64,000 nt of DNA from Pelagibaculum spongiae (GCF_003097315.1 NZ_QDDL01000001.1:1116001-1180000), one strand, 5' to 3'. Counted from the first letter of the stretch, positions 37,422 to 47,227 are shown. Made by a program: numbers and translations. The notes: generated by a model from the letters alone, not told the origin.

Positions 37422-38492
37422 TTAATCGCTTGAGCGATCCATCGCACTGGGTGGCAAATCCGGGTTGTCACAACGATGAAGAAACATCGCATCGCCATAA
37501 CTAAAAAATCTGAACTTGTCGGTCACTGCCTGCTGGTATGCTTGCATCATATTGCGGTAACCGGCAAAGGCGCTGACTAGCATCAACAGGGTAGATTCTG
37601 AAAGATGGAAATTTGTCACCATGCAATCCACTACCTGAAAACGATACCCAGGATATATGAAGATATCGGTATCCCCTTCAAAGGGTTTGAGCTCGCCAGA
37701 CATTGCCGCGGTTTCTAAGCTACGAACTGCTGTGGTACCCACTGCAATCACTCGGCCACCACGTGCTTTACATGCCGCAACTTGGTCACAAACTGGTTGT
37801 TCGACTTTGATCCATTCACTGTGCATATGATGCTCAAGAATGTTGTCGACCCGCACCGGCTGAAATGTACCCGCTCCTACATGGAGGGTAACTCTGGCAA
37901 TTTCAACCCCTTTACTAACCAGCCGATCAAGTAGCGATTGATCAAAATGCAGCCCTGCTGTCGGCGCAGCAACGGCACCAGCATGCTCACCGAATACCGT
38001 TTGATAACGCTCGCGGTCAGAGTTTTCATCTGGCCGATCAATATAAGGTGGCAGCGGCATGTGGCCGTGGGCGTCCAATACTTCAAGGAAGGTTTGCTCG
38101 CTCTGCACCTTTACTAGGAACAATGCATCTTCACGACCTTCAATTTCAGCATCTACCAAACCTTCCAGCCGAATCATGCTGCCGGGCTTGGGGGATTTGC
38201 TAGAACGGATATGGCATAGCGCACGTTTGTCATCTAACAAACGCTCCACTAGCACTTCCAATTTGCCGCCGCTGGCCTTTTGACCATACATACGCGCCGG
38301 AATCACTCGGGTATTGTTCAATACCAACAAGTCACCGGGCTGCAACAATGTTTCTATATCTGCAAAATGGCGTTGGGTTAATTCACCCGTGGCCCCTTGC
38401 ACTTCCATTAACCGACTGGCAGTTCGATCGGCTAACGGGAATCGGGCGATTTGCTCATCTGGCAAATCAAATTGGAAATCACTCAGCTTCAT
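37422..38492 (-). CDS. queA: S-adenosylmethionine:tRNA ribosyltransferase-isomerase
   Basis: A 356-residue enzyme that builds epoxyqueuosine on tRNA from preQ1 and [52 protein letters not shown] and [13 protein letters not shown] [15 protein letters not shown] motifs are present. It is the first gene of the queA-tgt-yajC-secD-secF operon, and its upstream region faces the tRNA-Leu gene. Confidence 0.97.
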   Translation of the reverse strand: MKLSDFQFDLPDEQIARFPLADRTASRLMEVQGATGELTQRHFADIETLLQPGDLLVLNNTRVIPARMYGQKASGGKLEVLVERLLDDKRALCHIRSSKSPKPGSMIRLEGLVDAEIEGREDALFLVKVQSEQTFLEVLDAHGHMPLPPYIDRPDENSDRERYQTVFGEHAGAVAAPTAGLHFDQSLLDRLVSKGVEIARVTLHVGAGTFQPVRVDNILEHHMHSEWIKVEQPVCDQVAACKARGGRVIAVGTTAVRSLETAAMSGELKPFEGDTDIFIYPGYRFQVVDCMVTNFHLSESTLLMLVSAFAGYRNMMQAYQQAVTDKFRFFSYGDAMFLHRCDNPDLPPSAMDRSSD

Positions 38493-38668
38493 CTATATCT
38501 ATCTGGATTCAAAAGAAGGGATCAAATACATAACCAAACCACTTTAAAATGACTAAATCTTGAAATGGCTCGGCTGCAACGGCGGCAAGAATACTGCAAA
38601 ACTGCCTTATAAACCATGCGGCTAAGCCAGACCGGCTGCACCTTTGATCAAAATAATCAAACTAGCAG

Positions 38669-38696
38669 TTGACCCGCGGGCCGCAAGCCGTATAAT
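38669..38696 (+). promoter_or_regulatory. Sigma-70 promoter of tRNA-Leu
   Basis: TTGACC at 38669-38674 and a perfect TATAAT at 38691-38696 are 16 bases apart. A GC-rich discriminator CGCCGCC follows, as is usual for growth-rate-controlled stable RNA promoters. Confidence 0.8.
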
Positions 38697-38741
38697 CGCC
38701 GCCTGTTCCTTGAGCACAGCGCTTAATGAACCCACAACTTT

Positions 38742-38828
38742 GGCGGCGTGGTGAAATTGGTATACACGACGGATTCAAAATCCGTTGCTGGTGACAGCGT
38801 GGCGGTTCGAGTCCGCCCGCCGCTACCA
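38742..38828 (+). tRNA. tRNA-Leu (anticodon CAA)
   Basis: An 87-base class II tRNA. The acceptor GGCGGCG pairs with CGCCGCT (one G-T at the end), the D-arm has TGGTGAAATTGGTA, the anticodon stem ACGGA/TCCGT holds loop TTCAAAA with anticodon CAA, a long variable arm follows, and the T-arm has GGTTCGAGTCC. CCA is encoded. It reads UUG codons. A promoter lies 45 bases upstream and a hairpin terminator downstream. Confidence 0.96.
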
Positions 38829-39133
38829 TTCTTCTTTTAAGAAGTGTGGTGTTGTAGAGAAGTCGATTTTAGGTCGGCTTTTTTTATGCCTGTAATTTGA
38901 GTAAAACTGATTCGTTCAATCGGTTAGTTGCAATTCAAAGCAGACAAAAAAAATCTTTTATTGAAGCTACTTCACAGTAAAAATTTGATCCGCTAATTTG
39001 ATTAACCCGTCACTTGCCAAGATAACTGACTGTTTGCTAGTAAAAATTCGTTTTTAGCAAAACCTGTATCCGGTCAAGACTCACCAGCACAAAGACTGGC
39101 AGCATAGCCATTGCCTACTCTTTTGGATCAGTA
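38829..39133. other. Intergenic region after tRNA-Leu
   Basis: No gene seen. It carries the tRNA terminator at 38860-38887. No attachment-site duplication of the tRNA 3' end was noticed downstream, so there is no direct evidence of an integrated element here. Confidence 0.5.
38860..38887 (+). terminator. Rho-independent terminator of tRNA-Leu
   Basis: Arms AAGTCGA and TCGGCTT (with one G-T pair) around a 7-base loop, then a seven-base T-run. Confidence 0.75.
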
Positions 39134-39640
39134 ATGCTGAAAACCACCCTCAACTGGATACCTCTTTCGCTCTTTGTGTTGCTGATTTGCTTGAATCAGC
39201 CCAGCGATCGCTTTCAGTGGGACATGATTTTTTTGCTTTCTGGACTAGTTGCCTTGCTCACTTTACCTTTCACTACACTGGCTGGCATTCCGCAAGATCG
39301 CATCTCTCTTGGCATCAATTTGTTTTTTTCTTCTTCTACAGTAGCTTTCTTAATTGGCTTTCCAGAAATAACCCACTGGTATCAAGAGCAGAGAGTGACC
39401 GCTTTAATGCTATGGGTGGTAGGCAGTTGCATAGTGACTGGATTAATTACCAAACAAGGATGCTTCGATGTCGATGTCAACCATCGAAAGCTTAAGTCCT
39501 GTTTACTCGTTGGTGCCGCAGTTGCATCACTGACTGCATCTTGGTGGTTCAGACCGTCAGTTTTTCTTTCAGAAGTCATGCCTTTAATATCACTTTTGAT
39601 CTGCCGCCAATTATTAGTTTTCTTTGATAGTTGGGCTTAA
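39134..39640 (+). CDS. Hypothetical membrane protein
   Basis: A 168-residue protein with four or five predicted membrane spans (about 7-22, 31-50, 60-77, 90-107, 125-165) and a short charged cytoplasmic loop around residues 113-124 (DVDVNHRKLK). I do not recognise a family. The gene starts with an ATG without an obvious ribosome site and ends 105 bases before the RDD gene, on the same strand. A relation between the two is possible but not shown. Confidence 0.6.
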   Translation: MLKTTLNWIPLSLFVLLICLNQPSDRFQWDMIFLLSGLVALLTLPFTTLAGIPQDRISLGINLFFSSSTVAFLIGFPEITHWYQEQRVTALMLWVVGSCIVTGLITKQGCFDVDVNHRKLKSCLLVGAAVASLTASWWFRPSVFLSEVMPLISLLICRQLLVFFDSWA

Positions 39641-39745
39641 CCGCTAAATTAACCCACTACTTAAATCAGTCATCGCTTGACCCTTCTGCCGCCAGCCCTG
39701 ACAATCCAACCACCTGCTTCTTGTTGTTTGTTGCTGTTTTTTACT

Positions 39746-40162
39746 ATGGAATCTCCCAGTTTGATGCGCCGTTTTGCGGCAATGCTTTACGATTCACTAC
39801 TAATAATTGCCCTGTTGATGGTAACCATGATCCCGATGGTGGTCTTAAATGATGGTGAAGCAGTAGGTGATCGCTGGTGGACTTTTCCCTACATGGTGAT
39901 CATTGTGTTTGGTTTCTTTTTTGGGTTTTGGCGCAAAGCCGGCCAAACACTGGGAATGCGAACCTGGCGGATCAAATTAATCGACCAAGCAACTGGCAAC
40001 ACTGTCAGTTTTAGCCAAGCACTTATCCGCTTTGCAGTCGCCATCCCTTCACTGGCATTTTTCGGGGTTGGATATATTTGGCTGCTATTTGATAAAGAAA
40101 AACTCAGTATGCCAGATCGTGCTTCTGGCACTCGTTTAATATTGTTAGGAAAAGTGAAGTAA
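39746..40162 (+). CDS. RDD family membrane protein
   Basis: A 138-residue protein with the RDD signature in its first span: LMRRFAAMLYDSLLIIALL contains the conserved arginine and aspartate. Two more spans follow (FPYMVIIVFGFFFGFW and AVAIPSLAFFGVGYIWLLF), with the family's GQTLGMRTWRIKLID between them. Roles of RDD proteins vary (some are implicated in ion or osmolyte transport). The start at 39746 is the first ATG close to the domain; ATG 39764 is another candidate. Confidence 0.85.
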   Translation: MESPSLMRRFAAMLYDSLLIIALLMVTMIPMVVLNDGEAVGDRWWTFPYMVIIVFGFFFGFWRKAGQTLGMRTWRIKLIDQATGNTVSFSQALIRFAVAIPSLAFFGVGYIWLLFDKEKLSMPDRASGTRLILLGKVK

Positions 40163-40356
40163 TTATCATTACAAATTTAAGCTGCTAGCTTGGCGTCAAT
40201 AAAAGCATCGAGCTAGCAGCTACCCTTCCAAAAATAAAACCCACCCGCCTTAATCAAAACACTGCCCGCTATGTACGTTGATTCAACATCCTATTCAAAC
40301 TATTGCTGGATGGCTGTTACAATAGCCACCTCAATTTGGCACGGTATATTTGCAAA

Positions 40357-41880
40357 ATGGATTTGAATCTCCCCTGTTGGCATAAGAAGCTCCAGCAGCA
40401 TAAAAAAACCGGTCATTTGATCGCTGTTCTGGCTGGTGCATCGATTACTGCTGGATTAGCCCCATTCAATGTATGGCTCTTTTTACTGCTTTCACCGGTT
40501 GCTTTCTGGCTACTGTTAGCAGGACTAACGCCAAAACAATCAGCACTTCGCAGCTTTTTCTATGGCTTTGGCTTATTCACGGCCGGAGCGTCATGGGTTT
40601 ATGTCAGCATTCATGAGCATGGCAATGCCCCGATAATATTGGCCGGTGGACTGACACTTCTATTCACGTCTGCGCTGGCATTATTTCATGTTTTATTTGG
40701 TTACCTTTGGGGGAGAATTGCCCCGAATAAATATTTGGCAAACCTATTACTTTTTTCCTTTGCATGGACACTTTTAGAGGTTTTTCGCGGCTGGTTTTTA
40801 ACCGGCTTCCCATGGCTTTATATCGGATATGGACTCACTGATAGCCCTTTCAGTGGACTGTTGCCACTCGCTGGTGTTCATGGCGCAGGCATCTGGATGG
40901 TATTGGCCAGTCTTTTATTGTTTTACGCCTTAAGTTGTAAAAATTTACTCACTGGCATGGCAGCTTCATTATTACTAATTAGTGGTGGCTTAAGCAGTCA
41001 AGTTGAATGGAGCGAAGTCTCCGGGCAAAAAACTGTTGGCTTAGTACAACCAGCAATTCCCCAGCAAGATAAATGGCTTCGACAAAACTTACGACCACAG
41101 CTCGACTTCCACCTCCAACAAACTAAAGATCTTTTTCAAAAGACCGACTTAGTAATTTGGCCTGAAACAGCCATCCCGGCCCTTGCATGGCAAGTAGAAA
41201 AATGGATTGCCGGCTTAGACCAACTGGCTAAAGACAACCAAGCCACGGTTATTTTTGGTATTCCAGCTAATACTGAAAATGGCGATGGATATCAGAACGT
41301 AGTATTTGCTGTTGGTGAAGGCAGTGGTCGATACAATAAAGTGCACCTGGTTCCTTTTGGCGAATACGTTCCTTTGGAATCATTTTTAAGGGGCATTATT
41401 GAATTTTTCAATCTTCCAATGTCAGGCTTTACTGCCGGCAATCAAAATCAGCCTCCGTTAACAGCGGGTGAGCAAACACTTGGGCCGATGATTTGTTACG
41501 AAGTGGCCTATCAAAATTTAGGCTGGTTGCAGGCCAAGCAATCTGATTGGCTACTGACAGTAAGCAATGACGCATGGTTTGGAACATCGCTTGGCCCTGA
41601 CCAACATTTTCAAATTGTTCGCACCAGAGCGTTGGAAACTGGCAAGCCGTTTATTCGAGTGACTAACGATGGAATTACCGCCGCGATTGATCATAAAGGC
41701 CAAGTGATTCAGCGAATGGATCGTTTTGCAAAAGGTTCGATTGCTGTAGCAGTACCGCTAGTGACTGGCACAACACTATTCATGCAAATCGGCCCTTACT
41801 TGCCGATACTATTTTGTAGTTTTATTTGCTTGATTGCTGTGTTTTTCAAAGTTAAAAATCGAAATGTAAAAGCAAATTAG
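40357..41880 (+). CDS. lnt: Apolipoprotein N-acyltransferase
   Basis: A 507-residue inner-membrane enzyme that adds the third acyl chain to lipoproteins such as BamB and PilW. The first 230 residues hold about six membrane spans, and a nitrilase-type domain follows. The catalytic triad is complete: E270 (WPETAIP), K328 (RYNKVHLVPFGEYVP) and C380 (MICYEVAY). The start at 40357 precedes the first hydrophobic segment; an upstream in-frame start would add 18 residues. Unlike in many gammaproteobacteria it is not next to a corC/ybeX gene here. Confidence 0.95.
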   Translation: MDLNLPCWHKKLQQHKKTGHLIAVLAGASITAGLAPFNVWLFLLLSPVAFWLLLAGLTPKQSALRSFFYGFGLFTAGASWVYVSIHEHGNAPIILAGGLTLLFTSALALFHVLFGYLWGRIAPNKYLANLLLFSFAWTLLEVFRGWFLTGFPWLYIGYGLTDSPFSGLLPLAGVHGAGIWMVLASLLLFYALSCKNLLTGMAASLLLISGGLSSQVEWSEVSGQKTVGLVQPAIPQQDKWLRQNLRPQLDFHLQQTKDLFQKTDLVIWPETAIPALAWQVEKWIAGLDQLAKDNQATVIFGIPANTENGDGYQNVVFAVGEGSGRYNKVHLVPFGEYVPLESFLRGIIEFFNLPMSGFTAGNQNQPPLTAGEQTLGPMICYEVAYQNLGWLQAKQSDWLLTVSNDAWFGTSLGPDQHFQIVRTRALETGKPFIRVTNDGITAAIDHKGQVIQRMDRFAKGSIAVAVPLVTGTTLFMQIGPYLPILFCSFICLIAVFFKVKNRNVKAN

Positions 41881-42260
41881 ATAACCAAGCCACTTCAAAC
41901 TGCAGGGTTCGGCTTGAGTTTGAAGTGGCTTGAGCATAAGCCGTTAGATATTATTAATTAGCGGTATTTAGTTTTAACCTTCAAAGCCAAACACCTTACT
42001 AACTTATTTATCAATTAGGTCATTAAAAACAAAACCACAAACAACTAGATCTAAATCCTTGTCTATATAACGCTTCAAGGAGTTGCTTTTGAGAACAGCT
42101 TTCGATTAATTATAAATTTTTTTTGCTCAAGGATTAATTTTATATATATCAACCTATTGCACTACTTTAAAAACCGGCCATCCTGTCATCTTTCAAGAGC
42201 ACTACCTGAAGTAAACAGTTAAACCATACTGGAAAAACTATCTTCCACTATGGAATAGCA
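41881..42260. other. AT-rich intergenic region after lnt
   Basis: No gene seen. It begins with a perfect 15-base inverted repeat (41887-41931) and then becomes very AT-rich up to the next start. Confidence 0.5.
41887..41931. repeat. Perfect inverted repeat downstream of lnt
   Basis: AAGCCACTTCAAACT and AGTTTGAAGTGGCTT pair perfectly around a 15-base loop. There is no T-run on the plus strand, so it is either a factor-dependent terminator or an RNA-stabilising hairpin. Confidence 0.7.
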
Positions 42261-42731
42261 ATGGCCATCAAAAAGCCTCTAATCCCCGGTCGTACGCTGT
42301 CACTAGTTCTCTTGTTATGTTTTTGCGCTTATGTCGCACTATTTTATTGGTTTCAAAGAATTGCACTTGCCGAAGCGGGCAGTCAACACTATCTCGGATT
42401 AATCTCCAGCAAGAATATGATGCTGTTTCAAAATGAAAACTCTGCTCTGCAGCGTGGTGAAGGTATTGAAGGGCTTAAAAAAATATTACACAACAACCTT
42501 GGTCGATATCAAAACCATAAGCTGATGTATTACCAAGTAAATTGGCCTTTTTCTGAAGATGCTGAGCGCGCTGACCTCGGCCCCATCGACGTTTATTATC
42601 GGGTTAATTATGAATTTGGTTCGGTTATCGAAGTACTGAATTTCCCGATCGCGATGGATTTACAAACCCAACCTGTTTTACGCACCGTTCTTATGGAGCA
42701 TGGTGCAAATAGCTGGGCGATTAATTGGTAA
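42261..42731 (+). CDS. Hypothetical single-span protein
   Basis: A 156-residue protein with one membrane span near the N-terminus (about 12-32, LSLVLLLCFCAYVALFYWF) and a mainly polar, probably periplasmic remainder ending in NSWAINW. The ATG at 42261 is the first start before the span. I do not recognise a family. It stands alone, converging on the LysE-type gene. Confidence 0.6.
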   Translation: MAIKKPLIPGRTLSLVLLLCFCAYVALFYWFQRIALAEAGSQHYLGLISSKNMMLFQNENSALQRGEGIEGLKKILHNNLGRYQNHKLMYYQVNWPFSEDAERADLGPIDVYYRVNYEFGSVIEVLNFPIAMDLQTQPVLRTVLMEHGANSWAINW

Positions 42732-42734
42732 TTT

Positions 42735-42761
42735 ATAAAAAAGGCTGCAGTAAGCAGCCTT
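42735..42761 (-). terminator. Rho-independent terminator of the LysE-type gene
   Basis: Arms AAGGCTGC and GCAGCCTT around AGTAA. The A-run at 42737-42742 gives the U-tract on the minus strand, 30 bases after the stop at 42792. Confidence 0.8.
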
Positions 42762-42791
42762 GTAAGATTATCTATTTTCTAACTAACGGCA

Positions 42792-43394
42792 TTAACCCAC
42801 TGCAACTCGAATACCAAGCAACAACAACGCACCGCCCATCACTCGTTCGATGATATGTTCAAATGCTTTTAACTGTTTGCGCACTCGTTGGTTGGAAACC
42901 AAAAAGACGATACAAGAAAACCACACCATTCCAACACCCACTGCAGTTGCTCCATAGAGCAATTTAACACCCGCAGTAATATCTGGCGTCACCACTTGTG
43001 AAAACATCGCTAGGAAAAACACCGCCACTTGTGGGTTTAATATTGTCACCAACAAGCCGTCTCTAAATGGCGTATATCGATAGTCTTCTTCAGACTGTTC
43101 AAGATTTTTTTTGCGAAGACTATCGCGAATAGCTGAAACACCCATCCAGAACAAACAAGCTGCCCCACCCCACTTGATTAGATTAAACAACCATGGGGTT
43201 TTAGTGATCACAACGCCTAAACCAAGCAAGGTCAGTGCTACGTAAAAGGCCACACTAACACTTTGGCCACACATCGTTAGCAAGCCTGCTTTACGACCAC
43301 CACCTAAAGTGTGCCGCATTACCAATGCCAAGCTGGCACCGGGCACCGCAGCGGCAACCAAACTAACAGATAGAACAACTAACCAGGCACTCAT
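42792..43394 (-). CDS. LysE/RhtB family exporter
   Basis: A 200-residue inner-membrane protein with about six spans. The family signature is visible near the start: VSLVAAAVPGASLALVMRHT followed by GGGRKAG. It is likely to export an amino acid or derivative; the substrate cannot be read. The start at 43394 begins right at the first span; an upstream open frame of 22 residues is excluded because it is polar and the family starts here. Confidence 0.88.
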   Translation of the reverse strand: MSAWLVVLSVSLVAAAVPGASLALVMRHTLGGGRKAGLLTMCGQSVSVAFYVALTLLGLGVVITKTPWLFNLIKWGGAACLFWMGVSAIRDSLRKKNLEQSEEDYRYTPFRDGLLVTILNPQVAVFFLAMFSQVVTPDITAGVKLLYGATAVGVGMVWFSCIVFLVSNQRVRKQLKAFEHIIERVMGGALLLLGIRVAVG

Positions 43395-43790
43395 TTCACA
43401 AAGACTCTTAAGATTCTGCACGCATCTTAGGTGAATTAAGTCATGACTTGAAATGATCAATCATCATGAAGACATTCCAATTAAGACTTTACAGTCATGT
43501 AAAGGCAACTTGGTAAATCAACATTTCTTACCTGACTTAAATTAAATATCTTCACTTACTGGCAACCATCAAAAAACGTTGGACTTTCCCGTTTTCCGAA
43601 TCGAAAACATGATCCAAGCAAAGGTTCAAAACCGACGTTTTCCAGTATGTTCCACTTCATTAAGTAAACGATCCTGTGATGTTTTTTCGAGGATCGCAGC
43701 AGATTCAATGTCTTCCCCCTTTTGACATTCTTATGAATCTGACTGCGCTTTACAGATTTTTATTTTTGATTACAAAGGCAGAACTATCTT
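43395..43790. other. Divergent intergenic region between the LysE-type and DUF3360 genes
   Basis: No gene seen. It must contain the promoters of both divergent genes. No operator could be assigned. Confidence 0.5.
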
Positions 43791-45248
43791 ATGGATACGG
43801 AAGGCAAGAGCTATAGTGAGCTCCACCGTCCGAGCAGTGAGTTTGAAACTCGCTCGGACTATTTGGACCACGAGCTGACCATCATGAAGCCCAAGCGTTG
43901 GGCATTGAACCTACCGGGTCGTGATTTCCGCTTTGAATGGGAAGATCTAGTGCCTGCAATCGCCGGTACTATCGGTATAACTGTGATGTATTCTGCGGTG
44001 ATGACCTCTTGGGCTGGCGGTTTTGGCCTTGGCCAAGATTTCATTGTCGAAAACGTACGAGTGGAAATGTTGGTTTCCGCAGTACTTTTCGTCATCCTTC
44101 TGTCTGGCTTTTTTAATCCACGCGCCAACCTGGCGGGTAACCACGGCCCAATGATTCCGTTGATTCCCATCATCGCAATCTCTGGCGCCCACCCATTGGC
44201 ACTCGCAATATTGCTCGGTGTTTTTGGCTTAATACTCTCAGCAACCAAAGGTGGCTCTAGGCTAGTCAAACTGACCGGGCGAGGTGTCGCAGGTGGTTTG
44301 CTGGTGTACCTAGGTGCCATGGGTAGTATTTCTCAGATTGAATCTTTAAAAAGCTGGGCAGATAGCCTAGATATTGGCCACATCGCTTTAGCAGTATTGT
44401 TTGTCAACATCATTGCTTACGCTTGGTTAGCTCGAATCGGTAAGCGCTGGTTAGCGATTCCTTTATGCTCCATTCTGGCTGTAGTTGTGGCATTAGCCAT
44501 GGGTGCACCTTTTGAATTCCAGACTGCGCCTGGGCTGCCGAACCTGAACCCTGCTTACTGGTGGGCCGAAGATACTGGTTGGAAACTGGGTCTACCTGGT
44601 TTAGAGCAATTCATTGCTTCATTACCTTTCGCTATTTTAGCGGTTGCTATGTGGTCACCTGACTTCCTTGGCCACCGTATTTTCCAAGAAATGAATTACC
44701 CAGCAAAAGCCAAAAACGTCCTAATGGATGTTGATGACACCATGACGGGTTGCTCATTCCGCCAAATAATCGGTACTTTATGTGGCGGCGGTAACGTGAC
44801 CTCTTCTTGGGGCACTTACATGATCCCGGCAGCAATCGCCAAACGTCCTATTCCTGGCGGTGCAATTTTACTCGGCATACTGTGTGTCATCGTTGCGGTT
44901 GGCGGTTATCCAATGGACATCGCTGTATGGCGCCCGGTGATGAGCATTGCTTTGTTGGTTGGCGTATTCCTGCCATTGCTAGAAGCAGGCATGGAAATGG
45001 TACGTGATACTAAAGACACTCAGTCTGCTGGTATCTGTATTTTTGCTTCTACTGTTGTTAACCCTGTATTTGGTTGGGCTCTGACCATGTTTTTGGATAA
45101 CAACGGTCTGATCGGTGATAAAGAACGCGCCAAGTCTTTAGGCAAGATTGATCGTTGGGTTATTCCAGGCGGCGCTTTTGTTGTCAGCACCATTGCGATG
45201 GCTGCTGTAGGGATGCTTCCAGGTATTCCTGCAATGATTGGTGGCTAG
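43791..45248 (+). CDS. DUF3360-family polytopic membrane protein
   Basis: A 485-residue protein with about 11-12 predicted membrane spans after a 50-residue polar cytoplasmic N-terminus. The pattern (RFEWEDLVPAIAGTIGITVM, NPRANLAGNHGPMIPLIPI, TGCSFRQIIGTLCGGGNVTS) resembles DUF3360 proteins of Vibrio and marine gammaproteobacteria, which look distantly like the NCS2/SulP transporter fold. A solute transport role is inference; the substrate is unknown. It is a single-gene unit with its own terminator. GC content is higher than in the flanking accessory genes. Confidence 0.75.
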   Translation: MDTEGKSYSELHRPSSEFETRSDYLDHELTIMKPKRWALNLPGRDFRFEWEDLVPAIAGTIGITVMYSAVMTSWAGGFGLGQDFIVENVRVEMLVSAVLFVILLSGFFNPRANLAGNHGPMIPLIPIIAISGAHPLALAILLGVFGLILSATKGGSRLVKLTGRGVAGGLLVYLGAMGSISQIESLKSWADSLDIGHIALAVLFVNIIAYAWLARIGKRWLAIPLCSILAVVVALAMGAPFEFQTAPGLPNLNPAYWWAEDTGWKLGLPGLEQFIASLPFAILAVAMWSPDFLGHRIFQEMNYPAKAKNVLMDVDDTMTGCSFRQIIGTLCGGGNVTSSWGTYMIPAAIAKRPIPGGAILLGILCVIVAVGGYPMDIAVWRPVMSIALLVGVFLPLLEAGMEMVRDTKDTQSAGICIFASTVVNPVFGWALTMFLDNNGLIGDKERAKSLGKIDRWVIPGGAFVVSTIAMAAVGMLPGIPAMIGG

Positions 45249-45278
45249 GCACTCGCCTACAACTGATTAGATATATTG

Positions 45279-45307
45279 AACCGGAGCCTTGTGCTCCGGT
45301 TTTTTTT
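45279..45307 (+). terminator. Rho-independent terminator of the DUF3360 gene
   Basis: Arms AACCGGAGC and GCTCCGGTT around CTTGT, followed by a run of T to 45307. Confidence 0.9.
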
Positions 45308-45588
45308 GCCTGCAGGAATCTACTCGACAAATGGTTCACCTGACAATTATCTACACCAGTAAGAACGGAAACAATTCAGCAGTCTTTTATTAGAGAAATA
45401 AGTTAGAAATAGCACACGCAGAGTTAAAATCGATTTGAGCTAATAGCATTAATGATTCAAGCGAAAGCGCCCAAGAGAAGATAGACAAATAGGTCAGTAC
45501 AGAGGTTGAACAAGAAGCGCAACAATCAAATTAAAACAATAGCTTATCGACCAAGAAAGGGAGCTGATCAAATAAATATCTGTAGTGC

Positions 45589-45635
45589 TTGAAGGTGCAG
45601 GAACGCTGACTTCTCTCGCCCACCCGCACCTTCAA
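45589..45635 (-). repeat. Inverted repeat downstream of the DUF4019 gene
   Basis: Ten-base arms TTGAAGGTGC and GCACCTTCAA enclose 27 bases. No T-run follows on either strand; a factor-dependent or processing hairpin is possible. Confidence 0.55.
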
Positions 45636-45651
45636 TCTTAAGTATTTAGCG

Positions 45652-46080
45652 CTAGCTTTTGCTATCTGCAACCAAATAGCCGCTAGAGCGCCACACACCG
45701 TCCTTTTCTTTATAAGTCACGACCACTTCAATAACAGCTTTCTTTTCATAGCTGCTGGCAAACTTCACTACGATATATTCGCCGGGCAATGTGCCTTCTT
45801 TGAGATTTTTATACTCGGTACCTTGTAACTTGCGGCTGATGAATTTACCCAACGGTTTTCTATGATCAACCACCATGCGCCCCCAATGATCTACTGGCAT
45901 TTCCTTACGGAAAAACTCACTAGAACCACCCCAAACTTTATCCCAAGCATGAACATCCATCATTTCCAGCCATTTCTGGGCTGAGATGGTCGCCATTTCT
46001 TCACGGCTAACTGAATCGGCAGCCATCGATGTGAAAGAGATCAAGCCAAGCAACAGAACGGCAGCAACGCGTTTAAACAT
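45652..46080 (-). CDS. DUF4019 domain protein, exported
   Basis: A 142-residue protein with a signal peptide (cleavage near SMAA at residue 20). The mature part follows the DUF4019 pattern: AQKWLEMMDVHAWDKVWGGS, then RKPLGKFISRKLQGTEYKN, EYIVVKFASSYEKK and a final WRSSGYLV. The biochemical role is unknown. The start at 46080 has GGAGATAAAT upstream; ten further in-frame residues upstream are excluded because the signal peptide begins here. Confidence 0.8.
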   Translation of the reverse strand: MFKRVAAVLLLGLISFTSMAADSVSREEMATISAQKWLEMMDVHAWDKVWGGSSEFFRKEMPVDHWGRMVVDHRKPLGKFISRKLQGTEYKNLKEGTLPGEYIVVKFASSYEKKAVIEVVVTYKEKDGVWRSSGYLVADSKS

Positions 46081-46232
46081 ATTTATCTCCAAGAAAAACC
46101 TTTCCACCACAGATACCAGCCTGATAACCGCTTGTCATCGACCTAACTCAAGAGAGATACAGCTAATTTCGATAAGCAAAATGGTGGCAGAAAACAAACA
46201 CTCTACAACCCTTATTTTATCTGGGTTAATCA

Positions 46233-46266
46233 AACCCTGCCTATCTCATTGGAGATAGGCAGGGTT
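46233..46266. repeat. Perfect 15-base-arm hairpin with an extra half copy
   Basis: AACCCTGCCTATCTC and GAGATAGGCAGGGTT pair perfectly around loop ATTG. GAGATAGGCAG is repeated once more at 46271-46281, just before the LysR gene end. It may terminate the LysR gene on the minus strand, although the T-tract is weak. Confidence 0.65.
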
Positions 46267-46300
46267 ATTAGAGATAGGCAGCCAATTTAAAACAAATGAT

Positions 46301-47227
46301 CTAGCTAAGCTGATGAGAATAAAGCGATGACTGTAAAACTGCAAACAGACTCCGGCGTAAAAAAATATGACCGGGATCTTCATGGAAACGTCGATGCCAA
46401 ATCAAATAATAACTAACTCTTGGAGATTCGAACGGAAGGTCACGAGTCACCAGCTCAGATCCTTGAGCTGAAAATGCAGCCATATGACGCGGCATTGTCA
46501 GAATGTAACCAGCCTCCTCCAAGGTATGAGCTGCTGCAGTAATAAACGGCAAGGTTACTTCAATCCGGCGTTTTTTACCTAAACCAGCTAGCACCTCATC
46601 AATCACACCAATTTTGTCACCACCACCAGCTACTGCAATATGGTCAGCATCACACCACTGATCCAGCGACATTTCACCTGCTGCTAACGGATGGTTTTTC
46701 GACATCAAGCAAACAAAATCATCTTCACCTATCTGTTGGCCAAAAATATCTTCTGGTGGATCTTCTAAAATTGAAGTCGCTAGATGCACACTGCCATCAA
46801 ATAGGGCCTCCATTCGATGTGACGCCCAGAACTGAACATCTAATCGAATAGAAGGTGCTTTTTGACGCAACTGCTCCAAAAATACTGGCAGCTGAAAATG
46901 GCAGACATAATCGGTGGCTGCCAAAACAAAACGGCGGTCGCTGGTGGCTGGGTCAAAACCTGAGCTAGAAAACAGCTTTTCTACTTCACCAAGTACACCT
47001 TCTAACTGGCGAGATAATTGACCGGCTTGCTCAGTCAATTGCATCTGATTCCCCACCCGAACTAAAAGTGGGTCATGCAGCAATTTACGTAATTGAGCGA
47101 GGTTCTTGCTCATGGCAGATTGGGTCACCCTTAGCTTTTCTGCTGCAACAGTTACGCTTCGTGTTCTTAATAACTGCTGAAGAGAAGGGAGAAGATTTAA
47201 ATTAATGCGAGAAAGATCCATTGCCAT
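46301..47227 (-). CDS. LysR-family transcriptional regulator
   Basis: A 308-residue regulator. The winged HTH covers residues 1-65 (LNLLPSLQQLLRTRSVTVAA, then LRVTQSAMSKNLAQLR), and an effector-binding domain of the NodD-like subtype follows from about residue 90. The start MAMDLSRINLNLLPSL at 47227 is typical of this subgroup. It is divergent from the glycerate kinase gene over about 400 bases, where LysR regulators often act, so that gene is a candidate target. The effector is unknown. Confidence 0.92.
   Translation of the reverse strand: MAMDLSRINLNLLPSLQQLLRTRSVTVAAEKLRVTQSAMSKNLAQLRKLLHDPLLVRVGNQMQLTEQAGQLSRQLEGVLGEVEKLFSSSGFDPATSDRRFVLAATDYVCHFQLPVFLEQLRQKAPSIRLDVQFWASHRMEALFDGSVHLATSILEDPPEDIFGQQIGEDDFVCLMSKNHPLAAGEMSLDQWCDADHIAVAGGGDKIGVIDEVLAGLGKKRRIEVTLPFITAAAHTLEEAGYILTMPRHMAAFSAQGSELVTRDLPFESPRVSYYLIWHRRFHEDPGHIFLRRSLFAVLQSSLYSHQLS

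Larger units (their letters stand above)
45249..45651. other. Intergenic region downstream of the DUF3360 gene
   Basis: No gene seen. It contains the DUF3360 terminator at 45279-45307 and, at its right end, an inverted repeat (45589-45635) following the DUF4019 gene. The middle is AT-rich and featureless. Confidence 0.5.

Noticed and set aside
38742..39133. tRNA-Leu as an integration site for a mobile element
   Set aside because: No integrase gene is present and no repeat of the tRNA 3' end was noticed downstream; the following genes look chromosomal.
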